This document shows, one piece after another, positions 11,816 to 23,574 of a stretch of 64,000 nucleotides of DNA. Every line of letters starts with the position of its first letter. The stretch's first letter is position 1. The notes beneath the pieces were generated by a model, which worked only from the letters and a program-made list of their open reading frames with translations, was not told the origin of the DNA and made no database searches. The stretch spans positions 9,912,041 to 9,976,040 of the forward strand of contig NW_024040041.1 in the NCBI RefSeq assembly GCF_014851395.1, given 5' to 3'. Source of the DNA: Micropterus salmoides (Eukaryota; Chordata; Actinopteri; Centrarchiformes; Centrarchidae). The translations under genes and the position numbers were made by a program.

Positions 11816-14800
11816 TCAATAGCCATTAAAGAAGCCTTCAGCCACCTTGGCTTCTTTAAAAGTCACCGTCAGAGAGTTGATAGTCACGTTAGTCACAATC
11901 ACGCTACTGGGATGCTCTGCTCCAGCGGGAGCAGTCTCACTGCCCGGTGTTGTTGTGATAACGCTCTGACTGTCGCCTTTCACTTCCTCCTTGCTCACCT
12001 CGTCAGGGTCACCTGCCGTCTCGCGGCTCCCCTGAACGCTCACTATCACAGAGGTTGTATTGTTCCTCTGGCAAACTTTGTTCTCTACTATGGGACACTC
12101 TGGCGCTGACTCCACGCCCTCCTCACCTCTGTCCCAGTCTGACCTGCTGCACACGGTGAGTGCGTCTTCTGGTCCGGCCTCGGACACAGAGGCGCTGTCG
12201 TTTGATTGGTCGCATGCAAATGTTTCATTCTGTCTTGCTCCACCTGGAGTGTTGGTCCATGTTCCTGTGCCCACCACTGTCAGGTCGGGGTCCACCTTCT
12301 CCTCCACGTCCATCTCTAAGTCCTGTCGCTCCAGCAACGGCGGGGAGCTGCACTCTGACTGACCTTAAAAAGAGAAAAAGATACATATTTATTTTAAAAG
12401 GTCAAACGTCATGACCAGGCTACTGAATTTCTTAGTGATTAAATTGAGAAACTGACCATATAAACTGTCTTCATGTCTCTCCTCGGTGGTGCTTTCAGAC
12501 TCCTGTTTCTCTTCTTCGCTGGTGCCGCCCCAGTCCTCTGGACGGATGGTTTTGTGCCGGGATCCCTCTAGCCCCCGTTTGGCCACCCTCTGCTTGCTCT
12601 TCCTCCAGGCTGGCCGACGGTACAAGGCCTGGTCTACATCTGTGCTCATGGAGCGGGTGAGGGACAGACGCAGTCGAGGGGGGGCCTTCTCCTTGTGGGC
12701 ACTGCGGAGATCCATCGCAAAGATGTTCTGGGGGCAGAGCAAGGTGACAGGTCAACAGGTGAACCATTACTGTGGTCATTTTGAGCTACACTATGTTTCC
12801 AGGTACATGTCTGTCGTCTGGATTGTTTCAGTGGATTCTTTCCACTGGTCACAACATGTTTGCTAGACAACACGTTTTTATTGTAAATATAGTCTTAAAG
12901 GATGTGATATTATATATAACTCTCACTGTCAACACATTCCATGAAAGGACCGAAACCACTGTTGTCCAAAGAGACTCCAGCCGTGCTAGCGGCTCAATGT
13001 GACTGTTAGCCACAACTGTGCTTTGAGTTAAATGCTGACCTCAGCTTGATAACATGACGTCAACATGCTCACAGTGATAATTTTAACATGTTGATGTTTA
13101 GCTTGTAAAATGTACCAGATTTACCTTCTTAGCTCAGCCTAAATTAGACAATGGTGCACTCATTGCAACTCCCAAAAGGGCCCAAGTCTGAGGTTTATTT
13201 TGAGACCCTTCCCACCACCTGGGTTAAGGTGAAACTGTGTTCACATAAACAAACTCCACACTGAGCAGCGAGGGTTAGTGAAGGAAGGTATAACAAAAAG
13301 CTTGCGAGAAAGAAAGGTGAGTGTCGTTACCCGCAGGACGAGCCTCCTGGGTCTGAGACCTTTCCTGCGATAGGCCAGAGCTCTCATCTTCTCCTGACTG
13401 GGAGAGAGGTGGGAACAGTGGGGTGGGAGAGGACAGAGACAAAGTGACAAAGAGAAACAGACTGTAAGCAAGAGTCCAGAAAGAAAACCAAAATAAAAAT
13501 AAATAAATATAAAACTGCTTTGCAAGCATAAAAAAAAAGCTTTCCATGATTACTCACTGCTCTTCATAGGCCAGGACCAGGCGCGGGTCCAAAATATTGT
13601 CCTCTGGTTCCCAAGTACTGTACCTTCCAACACACACACATTCAAATCAGTTCACTCACAGGACGCAGAGCTCAGGAATCAAGAAGCTTACTAAGAAAAG
13701 GCTACTGTATACATATTGAAGGGATGAGGTCAAAGGAGGATGACTCAAGGCTTACTCACTTTGTGGACCATCCTTGCCATTTCAGTAGGTACTCCACATT
13801 ACCCTGAGGAGAGAGAGAGGGAGAAGGGGGGCACACTTAGAGGAGGTGCAGCAGATAGAGTCGGACACATTCACAACAACCTGCACTTCCAATCTGCTCC
13901 AGCGTGATGCAGAAGTGAATCAAGCCGCTGTGTGCGAGCCAGAGAGAAAAGGGGGACTGTCACTTTAAAGAGCGGCGCGAGGGAGGGTCATGGACATTTT
14001 TCTCCCCTTCAAATGGTGTTTTTCTCAGGGATGACGTCAATGACGAGCGGGGCTGGGTGGCCTCCAAACAGCAGCTTCGCTCCGGCATCGCGGTGACGTG
14101 AGCCGGTTTCTAGAATGCACGGGCTCTTTCTGGAACATTACAACGGGGGCTCGGATAGGTGGGGTCACGCGAACATGTAAACAACGTGGTGTTGCGCAAC
14201 GTTCAACCTGAAACAATTGTAAGAGTCAACCCAAGTGCAGAATAACTGTATTACTCTCCGGAGTGCCTTTGTGGAAGACTACTGTTTGACTGTGTCAATA
14301 GTTTTTATTATTTTATTATATCAGTCTAAACTTTAGCATACTACTGTGAGATGAAGGTGATGTTGCACTGCACTTCATTTATTTTACATTACAGAATATA
14401 CTGTATGTGCACGTGCTGCGTCAAATAAGACAACGGCTTCCAAATTATCTACTGTGGGGATAATGTGTTAGCGCGAGTCCACATATACTGTAAATCAATG
14501 GGTCACCATTACGCAGCAGCACTGATATTACACAGCAGTTTCGCTCAGATACAAAGCTCCGCTCGCTGGCGAAGCTTTAAATCGACTTCGCAGGTCCCCG
14601 TGCATCGGTCGTATACCCCCTTGCAGGATACATACCCCCTTCAACATTTTACTACAGCTGCGTAGGCTGCCTCAAAACACGTTCATGCTGCAGCACCTCA
14701 GCAGCTGCACGAGGAGGCTAAAGGATGCGACCCAGGCTGCAAAACAATGTTAAACTTCGGCGCAGTTAATTAAAAGAGCTGATTAGTCTGAACATATCTT

Positions 14801-15018
14801 TTGTGTGAACTATTGGAAAACTGCGTAGCTTATAGTTTTTTTGCGCATGAGGACAGGGGATGCTACACGGAGCGTTAGGATAACAAGCACAGGAAGAGAA
14901 GTTATGTAAGTTATATGAAGTATACCGGGGTACTAGTCGTCCTTCTTACCTTTCTCACTCTCTTCTTTGTTATTGACTCCACTGCAAACACTTGGTCTCC
15001 TATTGATGACAGCTCCAT
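11816..15018 (-). CDS. cbx7: Chromobox protein CBX7-like, Polycomb repressive complex 1 subunit
   Basis: Reader of H3K27me3 that brings PRC1 to chromatin. Six exons with matching phases: 15018-14950, 13803-13760, 13623-13558, 13397-13331, 12727-12457 and 12354-11816, giving 351 aa. The start gives MELSSIGDQVFAVES, the standard CBX N-terminus. The chromodomain covers about residues 9-62, with aromatic-cage residues F11, W32 and W35 and the motif YSTWEPEDNILDPRL. A basic segment follows (YRRKGLRPRRLVLR, about 69-82), then DLRSAHK, as in CBX7. The C-terminal Pc box (about 322-351) reads VTINSLTVTFKEA and AEGFF, closer to CBX7 than to CBX2, 4, 6 or 8. It is about 100 aa longer than human CBX7; the excess is an acidic, Ser/Thr-rich linker in exons 5-6. 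Convergent with ep300. Confidence 0.9.
12965..13135 (+). repeat. Dispersed fish repeat, copy 1 (TAAATGCT / AACATG family)
   Basis: It reads AGCCGTGCTAGCGGCTC, then GAGTTAAATGCTGAC and AACATGTTGATGTTTAGC. It matches stretches at 21250-21400 and 29575-29720, all in the same orientation. This copy lies in cbx7 intron 4. Confidence 0.6.
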
Positions 15019-15400
15019 CGCCGCGCGCTTCTCCACACAGCTCGCAAACTGGATGTTTGCAGTTATTGTCAAAATAAAAACTGTCAAAGAGGAAAAGGAG
15101 GAAGTGTCCGCCCTCGGAGTGTCGCTGCAGCTGCTCGCTCCCGGTCTGAACACTTGTTTTGAGTCTCTGCGCTTTCCTCACACCAAACTCCAGCTGCCTG
15201 CCTGCCTCCCTCCCTCACTTTTTAAAATCTGCGACACATCAACAACGCGCTGCTTTAAGCCGCGCGCGCCCCCTTTCCATTGCGTAGGGCCGAGCCCCCA
15301 GTGTGCGTGCCCGCGCTCACGAGGCCGCGCACGCAAATTGGAGCAGTGTAGGAGGGTCATAACTACAAGGTTATGTGAAACTAAAGTTAGGGGAGGAGAT
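13950..15400 (-). promoter_or_regulatory. CpG-rich 5' region of cbx7 (exon 1, promoter and start of intron 1)
   Basis: GC- and CpG-rich DNA surrounds cbx7 exon 1, for example at 15240-15340 and 13920-14170. A palindromic CRE (TGACGTCA) lies at 14032-14039. Two HSF-type dimers, TTCTAGAA (14108-14115) and TTCTGGAA (14128-14135), lie in intron 1. The transcription start is not determinable but probably lies between 15019 and about 15350. Confidence 0.5.
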
Positions 15401-15419
15401 GCTGCTACACAATGAGTGA

Positions 15420-17640
15420 CTTCACGAACGTTTCTTCATTAAAAAATATTGCCAATTATCCAATTAAGAGACAAAGGTACTTCAACACAGTTCACTCATT
15501 TTTATTTCAGGGCCTAAACTTTAAAAAAACTTTACTTTTTAGTAACATCCAAGCCTACATGACTTATCTTAATGTAACCTAATGTTTTATTAAATTACTA
15601 GAAAAGCTTTAACATTCTTGCTACTTTAAAGAAGCAGTGTAACATTTTGTGAAATACTTTTATTTGCATTTGTGTGGAGAGTTACATGAGAAGATCAATA
15701 CCATTCTTGGCTGGGAGCAGTTAGATGTCAGGTAGAAATAGTCTGAACCCATGGCATTTTACACCTTTTGATTTTACTCCAAACAACAATTAGTGAGCTT
15801 TATGGGTGCTAGGCAGATTTTATTATCTTTGGACAGAGCCAGACTAGGTGTTTCACCTTGTTTCCAGTCTTTATGCTAAAATAAACTCAGAGGTTGCCAG
15901 CTGTAGCCTTAAAGCTGGGTTAGATAACTGATTTGTTATTGAAATTCTCTTTACATCCCGACAGCAATCAATAAATCAAATGTTCTGATACAAAAATGAA
16001 AAATCTCCAGTATTTGTGGCAGGATTATAATAAGTCTGAATTGAATGATTCGCTGGCTTATCTGACTGAACTCACAGCACATGAACATGTGTTTTGGGGG
16101 TGTGGCTTTGGAGGGAGGCCTGAAGGGAGGGTGTAGGATTTGTTTTTTAGTTGGATACTTTCAGAATCTAGCCAGCTCTAGCTAGTTTCTCCAACATTGC
16201 CTACACCAGCTTTAACTCTCCACGAGAAAGCAAATGAGTTCCCAAACTGTTGAACTATTCCTTAAAGCTATTAACAAACATGTCAGTCCAATCAAAGCCT
16301 TAAACTATGACTAGTATGACAGCTCTAAAAGGTTTCTGCTCTTTCAAAGGTTAAATACAGTCAAATGAGGTTGTGCAGTTAAAATACTGAACTGAGTTTG
16401 AGCTCATGTATTTTTATGTAACAGTTGTAAAGGCAGGAAAGATCAAAATCTGCAATGGAAATGAAGGCCTTGCTTCACTCTCTGGTGGAAATGTCCACCC
16501 CTCCAGCCGTGTTTGATCCAAATATGGAACTAAACACTGACTGAAAGTCTTTACACCCTGAATGCTAAGCAACCCATCTGCAGAGAGGAGAGCTCGAAAC
16601 AAGGTCGAGCACAACACAGATAATGATAATGACTGCTGATATGTTGCAGCCAACATATATGTTCTTTACAGAGGAGTGATTCTAAAAATCTCTGTTCAGT
16701 GGTGTTATGACACACACTTACTTATTTTTCTATCTGAATGTGTACTCGCCCTGCCCCCAGGTGGGAACAGCTCATAAAGGTAAAGGCACTACTGTGGAAA
16801 AAAGGCCCAGAGCCAATTTCCTTTTGTCTTCATTGAGGCTGTGTGGATCAGTTTACAGTAAAACTCCCAGTAACTACTCACACAGGGTCTCTTCGCACGG
16901 TCCGCGATCTCGCTGCACCTGGATCACTTGCATCACTTATGGGCACTGGGTGTCATGGCAACTGTTTCTACAGCGACTGCTGAAAAACTGGATGATGATG
17001 ATGATGAGACAGCAGGAAGAGTTGATGAGTGGTGATCCACCTCTACTGACCTGTGACCTTTGACCTCGTAGTGCTGAGGTTATGTAAACACAATGAAATT
17101 GTTGTAGTGATGTGCAGCATCTGTGGTATAAAGTAGGGTTAGTCAAATCATTTTATAGTCATATGGGCTTTAAAACAAAATAAAACAGCTGTAGGTGTTT
17201 ATTTCACTTTAGATTAGAGCGGCTTCCAATTATTTTCTCAGTAATTTGATAAATTGTTTGGTTTATTGTTGTCCCTGTGGGGAAATTAAGCTGCAGCAGA
17301 AATCACATGTCGTTTGGCAACAAAAGACAAGAAAAACTGACAACAGATAACAAGGAATGGTAAATATGGTATATAAAATGTCAGTAACTACTAAACGCCT
17401 CTCACAACGTCAGAGAGCACAAGCTCTCCAATCCAAATTGTCCCAGCAACTGTCCAAAACCCAATAGTAATCAATTTATTAAGCTATTATTGTCACAGTA
17501 TACAAAGAAAGACAGAAATATTAATAAATATTAGCAAATGATAACATGTGGGAAACTGAAAATAACTTAAAAGTGATTTGATTATCATTATCGTGTTGCA
17601 ATATTCCTAAAACAAAGGCATTACAGTGCCTGTGGTAGGA
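15420..17640. other. Intergenic DNA upstream of cbx7, repeat-derived in part
   Basis: No gene is recognised. At 15630-15905 there is a rearranged copy of the ATGAGAAGATNNATACCA repeat family. At 16084-16212 there is a repeat, also found at 60970-61105, sharing GTTGGATACTTTCA and AATCTAGC. The rest appears unique. Confidence 0.5.
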
Positions 17641-18000
17641 TATTCAACAATGTAGTGACCTCACTGGTGTCCCTAGAATCCGCCAATGTCCAAGAACCAT
17701 AATCCTACATTTCCCATAATGCAACTGGATTGTGTCGTTCATTAGATCCCGACTGCCCGGTAAACACTTTCAAACATTACACACTCCAGTTTGTAAAGCA
17801 GTTTGTGTTCAAACATTTTTTGTCTTAAGCCCAAACCGAGAGAACCCTGGTGACATCACCATGACATCATCAGGGTTATTTTCTCACACTGCCTTCAGAA
17901 GCGCGGAGGACATTATACCAACGTTTTTAAAAGGCTGAGCGGTGCTCTTCATCAGGAGTAAACTGAACTTCATTTGTTAATGGTGGACCGCCCCTTTAAG
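17640..18000 (+). repeat. Possible dispersed element with a ZNF143-like motif
   Basis: The segment runs from TCCTACATTTCCCATAATGCA (17703-17723) to GGTGGACCGCCCCTTTAAG (17982-18000). Its style is like repeated non-autonomous elements in fish genomes, but no second copy is in this window. It may instead be unique regulatory DNA. Confidence 0.25.
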
Positions 18001-18850
18001 TTTATGCTTTAATACTTATTCAATATTGTTACAAGACTTTGAGGACTCCTCCTGGGAGTGAAGGCTTACAGTACAGTCTAGTGATCTTAATGTGCACTTT
18101 TGTGTTATAATATCATAATATTGTGTTGTGTTCAATAGTGAGTTTGAACAGTGATGCTGCATGATGGTGTTCTTATAGCTCCAGTAATTTCTCTCAAGAC
18201 TTGAGGTGATCTCACTATTAACATTTACCGTACTCCTATAGTAACCCTACAGGGACCGGCGTTACGGTAACAGTCAAAAATGTATAACGTGTGAACGCTT
18301 TTCCCGTAAGGAGGAGGTTACCGCTGCAATTCAGAAAAGAAACACGGCAATCACATGACTTGTTATCTGCCTGGATACTACTGTAGCGGAGTTGGGAGCT
18401 GAGGATGGAGCGGCAAAAACAACACAGCAGGCAGGACGGATCACAGCGCGCTCCCACCCACGTGCAATGACTCACGCATGACTCACCAAACGTAACGGTA
18501 AAAAGATCGCTACTTCTCTGGAATATCAACAGAGGGAGAAAAAAAAAAAAAACATTAGGGCAACTTACAGCCTCATGCCGGGAATCCGTGCGTTTCTGAT
18601 TTTCCTTTGTCCCAACCCCTTCATCCCCCGGGGCCCCGCACTTCATTTGTCTCGCCTTGTTACAGAGGAAAGCAGCACTTCTGGGAAAATGAAACCATTT
18701 CAATCCTGCAGTAAAACACCAAAGCTGCAAACTTTGTCTGAGAGGAGGCTTCTTGTCTGGTAACATGTGGTCACTAGACATTTTTCTAGGGAACAGACTT
18801 ATTAACATTTAACATTGGTGTGTGCATGTCTGCAGGGAAAAACAGCCAGG
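18001..18850. other. Intergenic DNA with paired AP-1-like sites
   Basis: A 190-codon open frame on the minus strand (18808-18236) has no recognisable domain and is probably chance. Two TGACTCA sites lie at 18468-18474 and 18479-18485. Confidence 0.35.
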
Positions 18851-18853
18851 AGG

Positions 18854-19304
18854 GGTGGAAAGTACATTTACTGAGGTACTCCCAGTATTCCCATTTATGC
18901 TACTTTGTACTTCTATTCTACTGCATTTCAGAGGTATTGTACTTTTTATTCATTTATTTGACAGCTGTGCTACTGGCTACTTTGCAGATTACAATTTTAC
19001 AATTCAAACATTTGATTATCATAAAAAATGTGTTATAAACCAGCCTTCAGGAGGTGAAATTAGCAGCAAATTGACCAACTACTGCAGTAAAACGCCACTT
19101 AACATGAGTCAGTGTCAGTAATAATAATCATCCAATATCATATAAGGGGTCATTTTTTACTTTTACTTTTAATTTGACTAATGCGTATGTACTATTCTTG
19201 AGTACACTTCTGAATGCAGGACTTTTACAGTAGCCTATTTCTACATTGTGATATTGCTACTTTTACTTCAGTAAAGGATCTTAGTACTTTTCCCACCACT
19301 GGTC
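18854..19304 (+). mobile_element. Short inverted-terminal element, AAGTACATTTACT family, copy 1
   Basis: The left end reads GGTGGAAAGTACATTTACTG and the right end, reversed, GGTGGGAAAAGTACT, forming imperfect terminal inverted repeats about 450 bases apart. The interior holds GTACTTCTATTCTACTGCATTTCAG and CTTTTACTTCAGTAAAGGATC, which recur at 40338-41500. It looks non-autonomous, with no transposase. Confidence 0.6.
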
Positions 19305-19535
19305 AGGACAGGAAATATGATATATGCACGTTTTGCTCCATTTTGCACAAACTACACTCAATAACCAGTGATGTAATGTGGCATAACTGTCACTAAATGT
19401 GAATATGTTTAGCAGAATGCATTAAGAATAAAGTTTTTATATTTTCTCTTTATGTTTATAATGAACAGACGCAAGAAAGATATTTTGAGTTTGGGTTCTT
19501 TCCAAAGCTGAAGACTCAACACAAAACAAAAACCA

Positions 19536-19600
19536 AAACCAGTGGTACAAAGACTAAAATACAAAATACTCAAAACCAAAACCAAAACTACCTCTGTCAT
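19536..19600. repeat. Short AAAACC tandem motifs
   Basis: Clusters of CAAAACCAAAACCA occur several times within 65 bases. Confidence 0.5.
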
Positions 19601-20395
19601 GACTGTAAAAACATAAATAACCATGAACGGTTACAGTATATTTATTAGCATCCATCAATATTAAAAGAGAAATATTTGGTACTGAAATTTGCTCAGACTA
19701 CAGAAGAGAAGCAACTCCTTTTGCATTTAGAATGTAAAAAGCATATTTTGCTGTTTCTTCCAACAGCAACCACCTTGATGAATCAACAAATGCAAAACAA
19801 CTGTCTCCTGTTGGAGACACTTAGTGATGGTGAAAAGGATGAAAACCAAAAAACAACACATTAAGACATACTATTAATTACACCACTTAGGTTTTCTTTA
19901 AAATACACATTTATTCATTAAAGACAGCTTCTGTGTCAGAATCACTCTCCTCCAACTGATCTCAGTCGAGCTGTCAGGACAGAGAAACGCAATAGACAGG
20001 GAATTACTAGTGTCCCATTAACTGATGAGCAGCTTCATGGTACTACTGCTATTTCTCTGAGATTTAACTTCTCTGTTTTTAGCTTTTTACTCTGGCAGAA
20101 AAAGAGTTCAGAGTAAGAAGAATTTGAGACTTTGGGAAATACGTTTATAAACCAGAAAAGAGCCATTCATCAATTCACAACTGCACCTGGAAAATACTAT
20201 TTCTGATTTTGTTATTACATGACTTTTTGCACTCCTGGAACTATTATCAAGATGTAACTTTGTAACTTGGTTAAATTCTTATATACCAGAAGAAAAAGTC
20301 CACCTGCTGTGAGGAGGCACTTACAATGGGAGTTATTCTACATTTAAAAAAAAAATCAAACCTGACTTGTTACACTTAGTGTCATTAACCTGCTG

Positions 20396-20567
20396 TCACC
20401 GCTGGGGACATGTGACCCGGGTGTGACCAGGCATGTGGCAGATGCCGCAGGTACGAGGTTTTTTAGCAGCAGGAGGTTTGTTAGCGGCGGTATCTCCGGT
20501 TATCTTCCTTCCCTTCTTCCCGCCGTCTCCACCACCATTAAATCCACCACCAAAGCCACCTGACACG
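20396..20567 (-). CDS. Orphan terminal exon: Gly-rich tail plus CCHC zinc knuckle (gene unknown)
   Basis: A good 3' splice site (TTTTCTCGTGTCAG) on the minus strand is followed by an open frame of about 56 codons to TGA. It encodes GGFGGGFNGGGDGGKKG, then a basic linker and CGICHMPGHTRVTCPQR. The last part is a C-x2-C-x4-H-x4-C zinc knuckle, a fold that binds single-stranded nucleic acid. It reads as the last exon of a minus-strand gene. A minus-strand AATAAA lies near 19908. No partner exon is recognisable between 20.6 and 21.75 kb, so the rest would lie in or beyond the N gap. It could also be a retrocopy or transposon-derived fragment. I do not recognise the gene. Confidence 0.5.
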
Positions 20568-21753
20568 AGAAAACAGGTCAAACGCAACATGAGGACATTA
20601 GAAGTCACTGCAAAAAAGGCACTGTGTGCACTGGTACTGACGGCTTCGTGTCAGCCTGGTAAGTGGATGCTTCAAGGTCTTAGTGTGAGCGTTTGTGAGT
20701 CGTGACAGCTTTTCTTTATCATTAAGTAAAGATGCAGGTGAGAAGAATCTCTTTCTCTCTCTCGGGTTTTTATTAAAAAACGTGTGTTTTACAAAGCATA
20801 CAGAAAGCATTAGATGACTTCAGGCTCAGTGATTTGACAGCCATATTTATGCAGTCAGACATTATCAAATAAAATGCACTGCAAATGTTTATGTGAATGC
20901 ATTAATGAGTGTTCTTCCCTGTAATGTGAAACAGAATCTGCTTGTGATGCAAGAGACATTTCAGAGACAGTAAACAGTAATGATTCGATAAGAGCCACAA
21001 ACCAAAACCCTTTGAAGATGGATTTTCTAAAAGTGCCTGTTTGGTCAAAATCAAACCCAGCAGATTCGAACAGTGCAGAAACTCTAATTTTGGGCTCTGA
21101 AAGGCGACTATACTCCTTTAAGCAATCGAGGCGTTTCACTGATCTATTTTTAATACAGACAGAATAAGAGGCTCTTTTTAAACTCAATGTAGCTGCTAAC
21201 TGTAGAAAGAGAGTCAAGAAAAATATCACTTACATCTCATTTAACAAGAGTCTACAGCCATGCTGGCGGCTCTGTAAGGCTGAACTTCAACGCTAACATT
21301 GGCGTGCTAACATGCTGTTAATGACAATGCTAACATACTGCTTTTTAACATGTTGAACATCTTGGTTTAGTGTGTTAGAATGCTAACATCTGCTAATTAA
21401 TTGCAACTGGCCTCATCACCAAGTTGCGGGACCCCCTCTTGACACAGACGCTCATCCTGCATCATGGACACCACACCTAACATTAACATACACACGTCTC
21501 CACTTCTGTCAACGTGTTATACTACCACACATATTTTGGATTATACATTTCACATGTACATTTCACATAGTTATACTGTGAGCTTTGCACATTCTTTAAT
21601 TTTAAAAATGGATATATTGTACACATTTTTATAATATTTCTTATTATTTTTAATTCTATTTTCCATTTATGTTTATTGACATCGCAGTACTCACTTCATC
21701 ATCAAAATACCAAGGCAAATTCCTTGTATGTGAAATATGTACTTGGCATTAAA
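20568..21753. other. Possible intron of the orphan zinc-knuckle gene; AT-rich
   Basis: No exon is recognised. It contains a TAAATGCT-family repeat at about 21250-21400 with GCTAACATGCTGTTAATG. It ends directly at the N gap. Confidence 0.4.
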
Positions 21754-22253
21754 NNNNNNNNNNNNNNNNNNNNNNNNNNNNNNNNNNNNNNNNNNNNNNN
21801 NNNNNNNNNNNNNNNNNNNNNNNNNNNNNNNNNNNNNNNNNNNNNNNNNNNNNNNNNNNNNNNNNNNNNNNNNNNNNNNNNNNNNNNNNNNNNNNNNNNN
21901 NNNNNNNNNNNNNNNNNNNNNNNNNNNNNNNNNNNNNNNNNNNNNNNNNNNNNNNNNNNNNNNNNNNNNNNNNNNNNNNNNNNNNNNNNNNNNNNNNNNN
22001 NNNNNNNNNNNNNNNNNNNNNNNNNNNNNNNNNNNNNNNNNNNNNNNNNNNNNNNNNNNNNNNNNNNNNNNNNNNNNNNNNNNNNNNNNNNNNNNNNNNN
22101 NNNNNNNNNNNNNNNNNNNNNNNNNNNNNNNNNNNNNNNNNNNNNNNNNNNNNNNNNNNNNNNNNNNNNNNNNNNNNNNNNNNNNNNNNNNNNNNNNNNN
22201 NNNNNNNNNNNNNNNNNNNNNNNNNNNNNNNNNNNNNNNNNNNNNNNNNNNNN
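21754..22253. other. Assembly gap, exactly 500 N
   Basis: 500 consecutive undetermined bases. The round number suggests a placeholder of unknown true size. Open frames crossing it are meaningless. Confidence 0.99.
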
Positions 22254-22669
22254 GATGACTCACAACTGCGCTTTTATCTAACAAACTATCTCACCACAAA
22301 TCCTGACGTGTGACTTCTTAACTACTTAACTTCATCAGTGTGTGTACCTTCTAATCCTCTCATGAATCTGTAAACATGAATTCATATTCATTCAGTATCC
22401 TAAACACATGCCTGCTATAGAGCTGTGTGTATGTGTGTGTGTCCAATTTAAATATCTTTTTACACATTTGAGAATTGGCTCATTGTGGTCTTGTTCTTGC
22501 TCTATGTTGCCTTCTCTGGTTGACCTTTTTCTTTTCCATATTATAATTCCAGCTATTTTTATTCTTTCATCTTTCTAAGGGGATGCAATTGTGTTAAACA
22601 TTAACCCAACTGTCTCTAAAGCTTTTCTTATAATCCCTCATCTAACCTTCAAAAGCTTTTAGTTGAAAG

Positions 22670-23270
22670 TAGCGATGGGCGGATGATGCTGTATGAAGCT
22701 TTGGGGTTTTTTTTGTATTTGTGCCAAAAATAGGTAGGGGGGCTGAAAACAAAGCGGCACAGTGACATCTGGTGTTAAAACTTGCTCTGCTGGTAAAACT
22801 TATAGCAGCCCTTCAAGACTGGACAAAGCGCTAAAACAGTCTGTGTTTTATTATTAAATCCTTCATACTTTTGTTCAGAGCTGCATTGAATGTAGATGGT
22901 TTTTGCTGACATTAAATATTAATAATGTACAATATTGGTGTAGTTTAGGCCATAGTGTCATAAACTACACATATTTCATATGAGTCGCAATGTGATGTGA
23001 TATTCATTAAAAATTATTTTATTGCATTATTACTTAGTGTCAGGTGGAAATGTTCTCATAATTATGATTATGTATTTCAGAGTTTAGCTGCACAACTTTC
23101 AAAATGGTCAAACTGAATAAAGCTCTTTCTGAAGCACCAGTGTCTTTTGTAGCATCGGTCTTCGAACAGTTACGTGATATTTTTCATTCAACACAACCTC
23201 TGAGAAAATATATTGAAAGGATGCACTTCACAGTAGTGAAACAAGCTTCAGTGTCATCCCCCCATCTCTA
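22670..23270. mobile_element. Non-autonomous hAT-like element with 8-bp target duplication
   Basis: The left end TAGCGATGGGCGGATGATGC and the reversed right end TAGAGATGGGGGGATGACAC form terminal inverted repeats. Both continue to GAAGCTT. The flanks GTTGAAAG (22662-22669) and GTTTAAAG (23271-23278) match at 7 of 8 bases, as expected for a hAT target-site duplication. There is no transposase frame inside. Confidence 0.75.
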
Positions 23271-23574
23271 GTTTAAAGATGCCCAGTTGAGTTTTCCTGT
23301 ACAACAACACAGTTTCTGTTTATACAAAACCTGTCACAAAATCACATTGAAATTAGTTCCTCTTGATTGAAACAGCAGTTTATAGTTTTAGTTTTCTGTA
23401 AGTCAATGAATTGGTCATGATCTCCCTAATATAATTATAATATCATTGTAACTCCTGTTCTCTGTTCGGTAAAAAGCAGTCTGAGGACGCATCATACAGA
23501 GTTTGAGCACATTAATGATCGTTCCTTTGATTTCTTTCTTCGTGACCTCTCATTCCTGACCTCCCGTGTTGCAG

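Noticed and set aside
14915..15415. 166-codon plus-strand frame over cbx7 exon 1
   Set aside because: It is the complement of the CpG-rich promoter and exon 1. No recognisable domain, and the minus-strand exon is decisive.
18236..18808. 190-codon minus-strand frame
   Set aside because: No domain, low-complexity FFFFLPLL from an A-run, Cys-rich random composition and no splice or poly(A) support.
21676..22281. Frames crossing the N run
   Set aside because: They exist only because N codons were not read as stops.
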